IMG/VR virus record: IMGVR_UViG_3300042517_000782
Coordinates: 1 to 51,248 of that record
From: a virus
Length of the DNA: 51,248 bases
Direction: 5' to 3' (one strand)
The first letter of the stretch is position 1, and every line of letters begins with the position of its first letter. The translations under genes were made by a program, and so were the position numbers. Positions 32,501-39,657 of this stretch are shown here, piece by piece. A model generated the notes under the pieces. It saw only the letters and a program-made list of their open reading frames with translations, was not told where the DNA came from and made no database searches.

Positions 32501-34781
32501 TGATAATTTAAGACTTTCTCAAAGTATAGAAAATCTATACCCAACTACTGATTTTGATAATCCAGTTTCAGATCCATATCCAACAAAGACATATGCTTCC
32601 AGAAAAACCATTGGTAAAGTTGATGTCAATGATTTAAATTATAGTGTAACTAAAGAGACAACCTCTGCGTTTTTATCTAAATTTGGAATTTCCTATGAAG
32701 TAGAACAAATTGAAAATACTGGATCAACTTGCGTAATCACGACCACTGTAAATCACGGACTACAAGGAATTTCTGCATTATCTATTTCTGGAGGTGGTTC
32801 TGGATTTGTAAATGGAACTTGGAGTGATATTCCTTTGTGTGGTGGAACTGGAGAAAATGCAACTGCGACCATTACTGTATCCGGCGGATCAGTTACATCT
32901 GCAACAATATCTCATCCAGGATCTGGATACACAGCAGGTGATGTATTAACTGCTAGGGGAATACCTCATTCATCTTCTAATTCACAGTCAGTTAATCTTA
33001 CAGTTTCTTCAGTATTTTCTGCTGTTAATAAGGGAATTCAAATCATCGGAAGTAAAAAAGTTGGAAATGACGGGTTCTTCCCAATCGAGTCAGTAACTCC
33101 AAACACAATTACATACACAAATGCTAATGGTGCTGATGAATCCGCACAAAGTTTTGAAACTTATCCCTCTGCAATTATTTCCAATGAAGCATTAAATGTC
33201 CAATCAGTATCATATAATTCAGCAGATGACATAAGTACAATTACAGTCACTAGTTCATCTTCTCCACATTTATTCTTTGCTGGAGATAAAGTTTATTTCT
33301 CGGGCATAGTTTCAGATACCTTTGATGTTACTAGTGTAAATAGTGCTACTCAATTTGAAGTTTCTGGTAATGCATCTTCTCAAACAGGAAAAGTTTATCT
33401 AATTCCTATAGCACCATCTTTAAGTAATTCTAATAAATCAAATGAAAATCTTTCTTCTAGACAATATCCTTTAATATCAGAACTTCAAAAGAGATGCTCT
33501 TCTTCTGTCGGACAAAATGCATCATCAATTTCTGTCGGAAATTCTAGAGGTTTGAGTAAGTCAGATTTCATTCAGATTGATGAAGAAATTATGATGATTA
33601 CTAAAGTTAATGGATCATCATTGAGCGTTTTAAGAGGATTATTTAATACTAAGCAAACATCACATTTAGACGATTCAATTGTAACTAGAATTTCTCCAAT
33701 TCCTGTTGAATTAAGAAGAAACTCTATCTTAAGAGCATCAGGACATACTTTTGAATACACTGGATTTGGTCCTGGCAACTACTCAACTGGTATGCCAACC
33801 AATCAAGACAGGGTATTGACAGAAGATGAAATTTTAATTTCCCAGTCATTACCAACTCGTGGTGGATCAGTTCTCTACACTGGTATGAATAGTAATGGGG
33901 AATTTTATATTGGAAGAAGAAAAATTAATGCCCTTACTGGAGAAGAGCAATTTGTAGGAGTTCCCCAATCAATAAGTCAATCAAACTATTCAGATGAACT
34001 CACTGTAAATAACCTGACAGTTACTAATAATCTTGATGCCTCTTCTGCTACAACAGAATTTAAAGATATTCAAGTTAACAGAGACTTGAATGTTGGAAGA
34101 AATCTAACTGTTGGGGGAACAATTTCCGGAGAACTTCAATATTCAGTTTCTGAAGGAGATGGATTAACTGGAGGAACCTTTGATAATACTTCAGATAAAA
34201 CGATTGCTCTCGGAACTCCAAGCAGCATTACATCAACTTCAACTAATGGAGTTACTGCAAATAGTCATACTCATACATTAGCAAATGGATCAGTTACAAC
34301 TGACAAGTTGGATGGAACTAATGGTTCTGAAGCAGTAACATCTGCAAAAATTAGAAGTGGAGCAGTTACTTCAACTAAATTAAATGGTGGACAAACTGAT
34401 ACTGCTCCAATTTTTGGAGCAAGAGCTTGGGGTAAAATGATAAATGGAAAAACAAGCACCCCAACAGTAGAATATGGTGGAAATGTTCAGGTGACAGTAA
34501 CCAAAACAAGCACAGGAAGATACTTATTTGTCATGGAAAACAAACTCCAAAATAATGCTCAAGATACTGGTGTATATTCTCCAGATACTGGCGAATCTAC
34601 TTGGAGTAATCAAAAGTTTATTGTTATAGCAAATCCAGGAACTGATGATGAAGATCACATTTGCTCTATAGATGCTGCCGCAGGACCAGGAAACGGAGAA
34701 TTTGCAATTAAAACTTTTGACACTAGAGGAAATCAAGTACTAGCAGATACTGATGTTATTTACTTTGTTGTTTTTGGTTAA
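29556..34781 (+). CDS. Giant virion structural protein, fibre-like (1741 aa)
   Basis: The N-terminus (PLARLENLLKNLNGNILYVDPAQ, then SALRPFKTIQRALLEAVRF and TTILISPGTHYIDNR) has the look of a right-handed beta-helix start, as in cyanophage tail proteins often annotated VrlC or structural protein. The middle contains repeated beta segments and a SHPGSGYTAGDVL motif near residue 1125. The C-terminal 210 residues (GDGLTGGTFDNTS..., GGQTDTAPIFGARAWGKM) form a fibre-tip module shared with the 1319-residue protein. A late box precedes it in the palindrome at 29505. Confidence 0.8.
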   Translation: MPLARLENLLKNLNGNILYVDPAQLDSTDSTDNRGNSALRPFKTIQRALLEAVRFSYIQGANNDLFDQTTILISPGTHYIDNRPGFYVDGDTIKNYSGTTTVLPELTLQSIMDLDDPTNELYKYNSADGGVIVPRGVSIVSSDLRKTKIRPKYVPYPTDELIPSTSIFRLTGSCYIYGFSIFDGDPNGNVYNYPSSNFRTPPSYSHHKLTAFEYVDGKNKYVKNGVTLDKTDLEMYYYKVAKGFGQNTGIPVIIDWGVNTNPDLYPNVEENRIVGDLGFGTNIITNIYAGDGGLEISNIVTVTTTTDHNLSPNTAILISNVGNGSQQIAEYNGSFTVAQVINSTQFTYRLPSNPASTLTPQVNSDSKLTTVSDTVSSSSPYVFNCSLKSVYGMNGLHADGSKATGFRSIVTAQFTGISLQKDDNAFVIYNESSGTYNDQSAFEDEFLHQNSRARYKPDWESFHIKASNDAFIQCVSIFAIGYANHFSAQTGGDQSITNSNSNFGAISLSASGFKKYELPKDNHGFITHIIPPKEIDSQEVNVTCFELDSGKTSDVDLPTRVYLKGYNNELTVPPSTVKEFSIGGMVDDKIYINVDGNISNATVSPSYGFDLTISSIDSSTNTITLLNNQTVGSITGINTSQAVRVVSNNGQLPDGIDPHKVYYINTSLTTNTVQLSESISASEDEDNVIDINDIGSSNRNLRLVSKVSDRSPGTPGSPIQYDSANDGWYINIQSKQSFVDDVIAGGDPSFYITRSYDNRNLDDKIYRARYVIPKDSSINAAEPSVGFILQRSSSAISDLYTKLDTDLSSVSQARNTNQIVDAWYASDEANIITKNPHNLRVGDVVNIYNLKSSNEPSPVGLGTGTGYNGSFIVSNVVNELHFRYEIEINPGTITPTAETTRTNWLNVRDCNSSTYRVPPYTIEDDNNTRESLPYFSCEEITNEFQIYKVDTIQKYSYNVSDGVYYVTLNAFKNTPDVSPFDVDNLRLSQSIENLYPTTDFDNPVSDPYPTKTYASRKTIGKVDVNDLNYSVTKETTSAFLSKFGISYEVEQIENTGSTCVITTTVNHGLQGISALSISGGGSGFVNGTWSDIPLCGGTGENATATITVSGGSVTSATISHPGSGYTAGDVLTARGIPHSSSNSQSVNLTVSSVFSAVNKGIQIIGSKKVGNDGFFPIESVTPNTITYTNANGADESAQSFETYPSAIISNEALNVQSVSYNSADDISTITVTSSSSPHLFFAGDKVYFSGIVSDTFDVTSVNSATQFEVSGNASSQTGKVYLIPIAPSLSNSNKSNENLSSRQYPLISELQKRCSSSVGQNASSISVGNSRGLSKSDFIQIDEEIMMITKVNGSSLSVLRGLFNTKQTSHLDDSIVTRISPIPVELRRNSILRASGHTFEYTGFGPGNYSTGMPTNQDRVLTEDEILISQSLPTRGGSVLYTGMNSNGEFYIGRRKINALTGEEQFVGVPQSISQSNYSDELTVNNLTVTNNLDASSATTEFKDIQVNRDLNVGRNLTVGGTISGELQYSVSEGDGLTGGTFDNTSDKTIALGTPSSITSTSTNGVTANSHTHTLANGSVTTDKLDGTNGSEAVTSAKIRSGAVTSTKLNGGQTDTAPIFGARAWGKMINGKTSTPTVEYGGNVQVTVTKTSTGRYLFVMENKLQNNAQDTGVYSPDTGESTWSNQKFIVIANPGTDDEDHICSIDAAAGPGNGEFAIKTFDTRGNQVLADTDVIYFVVFG

Positions 34782-34792
34782 TTACATTATCT

Positions 34793-34800
34793 AATAAATA
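34793..34800 (+). promoter_or_regulatory. Putative late promoter AATAAATA
   Basis: The box lies 30 nt before the start of the 1465-residue gene and 12 nt before the 19-nt leader also found in front of the 1319-residue gene. Same box-to-start distance in both cases supports function. Confidence 0.65.
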
Positions 34801-34811
34801 ACTTTATAGAC

Positions 34812-34830
34812 AGGGGGATAGTGGAACCCA
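34812..34830 (+). promoter_or_regulatory. Conserved 19-nt leader, copy 1
   Basis: AGGGGGATAGTGGAACCCA ends directly at the ATG of the 1465-residue gene. An identical copy is at 39636-39654. It carries a G-rich Shine-Dalgarno-like stretch and can form a small GGG/CCC hairpin. Confidence 0.75.
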
Positions 34831-37800
34831 ATGGCATCACAAGATAGTTTTTTTAAGGTAAAAACAGGTCTAGGAGTAGGGACAAATACTTTATACGCAG
34901 ATGCTGAATTTAAGCAAGTTGCAATTGGAGCAACTTCTGGTGACTATACATTAGATGTATATGGCACAATCTATGGTGATGCTGATGTTTTAGTTGATAA
35001 TAATGTTGGTATTGGAACAACAATTCCATATCAGAGACTTGATGTTAGGGGAGTTGGTATAGCATATACCATCGGTATTGGAACAACTAACCCAGAGCAA
35101 ATATTCCAAGTTAATCCATCAGATGAAAATCCAGTTGTTATAACTGGATTGGGTTCATTTGGTATAGGAACCATAAATCCGGAACAAGCATTTCAAGTCA
35201 ATCCATCAGATTCAAACCCAGTTGCGATTACTACTGGGGGAAAAATTGGTATCCGATTTACTGATCCTGGTGAATATGATTTAAGATATCAACCAGAAGG
35301 TGGTGGATATGATATTGTAATTAATTCCTCTGGATTTATTGGTATTAATGAACTCAATCCAGAATATAATTTAGATATTGCTGAAAATATAAGAGTATCT
35401 GGATTTGCTACTATTACAACAGAGTATGTTGGTGTATCTACAATTGGAGTAGCAACCATTGGATCAGAAGTAGTAGGATTTTCCACTATAGGTGTTGCTA
35501 GTATTACCAGTGAAGTCGTAGGGTTCTCCACAATTGGAGTAGCGTCTATTACCCGTGAAGTAGTAGGATTTTCTACTATAGGTGTTGCTAGTATTACCAG
35601 TGAAGTCGTAGGGTTCTCGACTATAGGTGTTGCATCAATCACAACAGAAGTAGTAGGATTTTCTACTATAGGTGTTGCTAGTATTACTTCGGAAGTAGTA
35701 GGATTTTCTACTATTGGTGTTGCTAGCATTACCAGTGAAGTAGTAGGGTTCTCGACTATAGGTGTTGCATCAATCACAACAGAAGTTGTAGGGTTCTCTA
35801 CTATTGGAGTAGCATCTATTACTTCTGAGGTAGTAGGGTTCTCCACCATAGGTGTTGCATCAATTACTAATGAAGTTGTAGGGTTCTCTACTATTGGAGT
35901 AGCATCTATTACTTCTGAGGTAGTAGGTTTCTCCACGATTGGAGTTGCTAGTATCACTAATGAAGTAGTAGGGTTCTCCACCATAGGTGTTGCATCAATT
36001 ACTAATGAAGTAGTAGGGTTCTCCACCATAGGTGTTGCTAGTATTACCCGTGAAGTAGTAGGATTTTCTACTATAGGTGTTGCTAGTATCACTAACGAAG
36101 TAGTAGGATTTTCTACTATAGGTGTTGCTAGTATCACTAACGAAGTAGTAGGGTTCTCCACCATAGGTGTTGCTAGTATTACCCGTGAAGTAGTAGGATT
36201 TTCTACTATAGGTGTTGCTAGTATCACTAACGAAGTAGTAGGGTTCTCCACCATTGGAATTGCCTCAATTACAAGAGAGAATGTATTAGATTCTGAAATA
36301 GAAAATCTTTTAGTAACTGGAATTACAACAACCGCAAAACTAGATGTTGGAATTGGAGCAACATTAGTTAAGGTTCGTGGATTCGGTATCACCACAGTTA
36401 CTGATTTAGATGGAAATGAAATTAAGGAAATTAATCCTATAGTAGGTATCAATACCACAGAACCAACAAGAACTCTTGATGTTGCTGGTGATTTAAGAGT
36501 TCGTGGTGAAGTTATTGATTCAAATAATCAAGTTGGATTTGCTTATTCAGTACTTGCTTCTGCTGGTGCTATTGGAATTACTGGCAGATTTATTGATGGA
36601 GCAAATCTTTTAATTCGCAATAAGGAATTTATTGCCGAAGAAATTGTTGGTTTTATCACCTCCACTGATGGTTTATTTGGAGCATATGGTCCCAATTTTG
36701 ATTATGGTCCAGTTGGAGTTACAACTGGTAGAGAAAAGTGTAAGAGAGATATTGGACTAATTATTGATGCTATCGCATTTGATATCACAAAAGGAGGAAA
36801 CTCAAAGTCTGTTGGTGCAGGCATTTCATACTCTTTGGGCAATTATCTAGAAAGTAGTTCTCCAGCACCAACTGGTCTGGAATCTTATCCAGGTGGATAC
36901 GTAAAGTATGCAACTCTTGCTGGAATTAGTTCAATTGCAACTTTAGCACAGTATGTAATTAATAATTCCAGACCTCCAGTATCATATCAATCTGGCATCT
37001 CAAGTGTATCACAATTAATTGACCTAGAAATTGTTGCAGACGGAGATTCAAATACAAACATTCTTGGTTGTGCGAATGTATTATCAGCAATTCATAGTGC
37101 TGTTGGTATTGTTACCACAATTATTGGAGTTGGATATACTGCGTCAGGAATTACTACCAACTATCCTTCTGGGGAGTTGGTATGGCAACCACCAGGACCA
37201 AGAATTGGAAATGAATGGTTTGTTAATAAATTAGGAGATGATGGAAATGGAGGAACTGGTCCAGGAGATGCTTTCCTTACTATTAAAAAAGCAGCATCTA
37301 TAGCACAACCTGGCGACACAATTAAAGTATTTGCAGGTCTTTATATTGAAGATGCTCCAATCTCACTCAATGAAAGAGTTGCCGTAGTTGGAGAAGATTT
37401 AAGAAGAACTCTTGTTACAACTAGAGATTTGACTGATTTATTCTATGTTAAGAGAGGTTGTTACGTTGCTCAACTATCTTTTGTTGGACCAAGCAATCCA
37501 GGAAAAGCAATGGTGTCCTTCCCAACGAGAGGGTATGGATATGCTGATGGAACTGAGGAAAATTGGCAGTCACCTTACGTCCAAAACTGCACTAACTTTG
37601 TTCCAGATAGCATTGGAATGAGAATTGATGGAACCAGGGCAGGTGGTTTCAAGTCAATGGTTCTGGATGCTTATACGCAATATAATCAAGGTGGTATCGG
37701 AGTATCAATTACAAACTTTGGATATGCCCAGTTAGTTTCACTATTTACAATTTGCTGTGATACTGCAGTTTTCTGTGATACTGGTGGTGTTTGTGACCTC

Positions 37801-39228
37801 AATAACTCCAACTCCTCATTTGGAAACTTTGGTTTAGTATCCAATGGTGCAACCCCACTCCAATATACTGGAGAGATTGTTTCTGATCCGGAAGGGGATA
37901 ACGTCGATAGTTTAGTTATTAATGTTGGAGTTGGTGCATCTCAAGAATTTAAAGATTCAGTTACAATTTTAAGAGCAAATAAAGATTTTATTGCTTCTGA
38001 AGTTGTTGGATTTATTATTTCATCAGATGGTCCATTTGGTGCTGCTGGAACAGTATTTGATTATGGACCAATAGGACCCGAAAAGGGAAGAGAAATCTGC
38101 AGAAGAGATAGTAAGATTATAGTAGAACAGATATGCTCTGATATTTTAACATTGGGCAATTTAAACTCAATAGATGCTGGATTAGCATATCGTGATTCGG
38201 AGGATGGATCATTAACATATTTGAATGAAACTTCCCCTCCCCCAACAGGACTATCTACTGGTTACGTTAAGAAATCAGAAATTGCTGCTATTGAAAAAAT
38301 TGTTGACTTATCATATTATATCGTAAGAAACGAAGATGTTCCAACATCTTATCAGACTGGTGTTGGTTCTTTCCCTCAAGTTAAATTAACTGGAATTACA
38401 ACATCAGCGCAAATAGATTCCTTCATTGAATCTCGTGCCGGAATCATCACTAGTATTATTGGAATTGGAACAACTGCTGTTCCAGCACAAATACTTCCAA
38501 AGGGACAAAGACCCTATGATGGACAGATTGCAGTTATTGATACTCAATATTATTTTGTATCTAGAATTGAAGTTACTAATCCAGGATCTGGATATGACCC
38601 AACAATTCCAGTTAATGTTACTGTAGATCTTCCCGAAAATTCTGAGTTATTCATTCCAGCAGAAGCAGCAATATTTGAAAATAATATTAATGAAGACGGG
38701 ACTATCGCAAGTGTAGAAATCTTGGTTTCTGGAACTGGTTATGCAGGATACGGAGTTTCAGTTATAATTGACCCTCCTGGGGAAGGAGGAACTCAAGCAG
38801 AAGCAGTTGCTGTAATGGAAAAATATTTCTTCAATCCAGTATCGTCAACTCCTGTTTCTGTTGGAGGAACTACCACAGTTACCTTTGATGAATTTATTAC
38901 ATACTCTCCACTTGTCGGAGTTGGTGATACAGTGTACTTCTATCAATCAAGTAAAATCATTGCAAGTAGCATCACATTTGAATACATCGGTACTGGTATA
39001 AATATTGTAAATGCTATTCCATCAAAAGGAGCAGTTCCAATTGATGAAAATCAGGTAGTTGCTACTAATGGAGGAAAAGTTCCATTCACAAGCACTGATC
39101 AAAGTGGTGATTTTAGAATCAGTGAAGGTATTACGATTAATCAAAATACTGGAACTATTAGTGGTCAAGCATTTAGCAAGAGCCTTCAGGCAGAAGTTAC
39201 TCCATTAATTATTGCATTACAACAATAA
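34831..39228 (+). CDS. Giant fibre protein with 19-copy 15-residue repeat and beta-helix segments (1465 aa)
   Basis: The N-terminus has tail-fibre trunk motifs (VGIGTTIPYQRLDV, IGIGTTNPEQ, FGIGTINPEQ). Residues 198-482 are 19 near-identical 15-residue repeats of consensus EVVGFSTIGVASITS. A segment starting near residue 597 (NKEFIAEEIVGFI, YGPVGVTTGREKCKRDIGLIIDAI) is duplicated near residue 1050 (NKDFIASEVVGFI, YGPIGPEKGREICRRDSKIIV). Between them lies a pectate-lyase-like beta-helix start (GDAFLTIKKAASIAQPGDTIKVFAGLY). NPGSGYDPTIPV occurs near 1251. A virion adhesion role is probable; I do not recognise a T4 equivalent. Confidence 0.82.
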   Translation: MASQDSFFKVKTGLGVGTNTLYADAEFKQVAIGATSGDYTLDVYGTIYGDADVLVDNNVGIGTTIPYQRLDVRGVGIAYTIGIGTTNPEQIFQVNPSDENPVVITGLGSFGIGTINPEQAFQVNPSDSNPVAITTGGKIGIRFTDPGEYDLRYQPEGGGYDIVINSSGFIGINELNPEYNLDIAENIRVSGFATITTEYVGVSTIGVATIGSEVVGFSTIGVASITSEVVGFSTIGVASITREVVGFSTIGVASITSEVVGFSTIGVASITTEVVGFSTIGVASITSEVVGFSTIGVASITSEVVGFSTIGVASITTEVVGFSTIGVASITSEVVGFSTIGVASITNEVVGFSTIGVASITSEVVGFSTIGVASITNEVVGFSTIGVASITNEVVGFSTIGVASITREVVGFSTIGVASITNEVVGFSTIGVASITNEVVGFSTIGVASITREVVGFSTIGVASITNEVVGFSTIGIASITRENVLDSEIENLLVTGITTTAKLDVGIGATLVKVRGFGITTVTDLDGNEIKEINPIVGINTTEPTRTLDVAGDLRVRGEVIDSNNQVGFAYSVLASAGAIGITGRFIDGANLLIRNKEFIAEEIVGFITSTDGLFGAYGPNFDYGPVGVTTGREKCKRDIGLIIDAIAFDITKGGNSKSVGAGISYSLGNYLESSSPAPTGLESYPGGYVKYATLAGISSIATLAQYVINNSRPPVSYQSGISSVSQLIDLEIVADGDSNTNILGCANVLSAIHSAVGIVTTIIGVGYTASGITTNYPSGELVWQPPGPRIGNEWFVNKLGDDGNGGTGPGDAFLTIKKAASIAQPGDTIKVFAGLYIEDAPISLNERVAVVGEDLRRTLVTTRDLTDLFYVKRGCYVAQLSFVGPSNPGKAMVSFPTRGYGYADGTEENWQSPYVQNCTNFVPDSIGMRIDGTRAGGFKSMVLDAYTQYNQGGIGVSITNFGYAQLVSLFTICCDTAVFCDTGGVCDLNNSNSSFGNFGLVSNGATPLQYTGEIVSDPEGDNVDSLVINVGVGASQEFKDSVTILRANKDFIASEVVGFIISSDGPFGAAGTVFDYGPIGPEKGREICRRDSKIIVEQICSDILTLGNLNSIDAGLAYRDSEDGSLTYLNETSPPPTGLSTGYVKKSEIAAIEKIVDLSYYIVRNEDVPTSYQTGVGSFPQVKLTGITTSAQIDSFIESRAGIITSIIGIGTTAVPAQILPKGQRPYDGQIAVIDTQYYFVSRIEVTNPGSGYDPTIPVNVTVDLPENSELFIPAEAAIFENNINEDGTIASVEILVSGTGYAGYGVSVIIDPPGEGGTQAEAVAVMEKYFFNPVSSTPVSVGGTTTVTFDEFITYSPLVGVGDTVYFYQSSKIIASSITFEYIGTGINIVNAIPSKGAVPIDENQVVATNGGKVPFTSTDQSGDFRISEGITINQNTGTISGQAFSKSLQAEVTPLIIALQQ
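35422..36276 (+). repeat. 19 tandem 45-nt repeats (15 residues each)
   Basis: The in-frame array encodes 19 units of consensus EVVGFSTIGVASIT(S/N/R/T); the first (EYVGVSTIGVATIGS) and last are the most diverged. Codon choice varies among units, but identical runs recur at multiples of the unit: the segment at 36046 reappears at 36181, 135 nt (three units) later, which points to recent recombinational expansion. Confidence 0.95.
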
Positions 39229-39234
39229 AAAACC

Positions 39235-39615
39235 ATGGCACAACAACCTTTAAATCAATATAAAACTATTACTGGTATTGTAAGTACTTCCGCAGAAGAA
39301 ATTTACAGAACTAGAACTGGATATACTACAATTGTTCTCTATGCCCAAGTTGCCAACACTGGAGTTGGGGTAGGCACGGTTTCTTTCTATCATCAAAGAG
39401 AAACTAGAAGTCAGGCTGGAGTTACTACAAGTCAAAGTGAAATCTTATTCCAAACTCCAGTTCCTCCAAACGATGCCTTAATTATGTTGGATGGAAGATT
39501 AGTATTGGAAAGAACTGCTTTAAAAACTGATAGCATTAGATTATCAGGAATTTCAACTTCAAATCCAAATCATTTGAAATATACAGTTTCTTTATTAGAA
39601 ACTCTCAATCAATAA
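39235..39615 (+). CDS. Small virion-region protein (126 aa)
   Basis: A beta-rich protein with AEEIYRTRTGYTTIVLYAQVANTGVGVGTVSFYHQRE, DALIMLDGRLVLERTALK and LKYTVSLLETLNQ. It lies 6 nt after the 1465-residue gene and before the next late box, so it is probably co-expressed with that fibre. A beta-sandwich structural or decoration protein is likely. No family was recognised. Confidence 0.7.
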   Translation: MAQQPLNQYKTITGIVSTSAEEIYRTRTGYTTIVLYAQVANTGVGVGTVSFYHQRETRSQAGVTTSQSEILFQTPVPPNDALIMLDGRLVLERTALKTDSIRLSGISTSNPNHLKYTVSLLETLNQ

Positions 39616-39620
39616 TTAAT

Positions 39621-39628
39621 AATAAATA
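39621..39628 (+). promoter_or_regulatory. Putative late promoter AATAAATA
   Basis: The box lies 29 nt before the start of the 1319-residue collagen-like gene and precedes the second copy of the shared 19-nt leader by 7 nt. Confidence 0.65.
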
Positions 39629-39635
39629 ATCTTAA

Positions 39636-39654
39636 AGGGGGATAGTGGAACCCA
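39636..39654 (+). promoter_or_regulatory. Conserved 19-nt leader, copy 2
   Basis: AGGGGGATAGTGGAACCCA, identical to 34812-34830, ends 3 nt before the ATG of the 1319-residue gene. The flanking bases are not conserved, so the match is confined to the leader itself. Confidence 0.75.
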
Positions 39655-39657
39655 ACT

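Noticed and set aside
35422-36276. CRISPR-like direct repeats
   Set aside because: Repeats are contiguous and in frame with no spacers, and they encode a protein repeat.
35289-36458. A 389-codon minus-strand open frame opposite the 15-residue repeats
   Set aside because: It is an antisense shadow caused by the 45-nt repeat; the sense frame belongs to a long fibre gene with a late box and leader.
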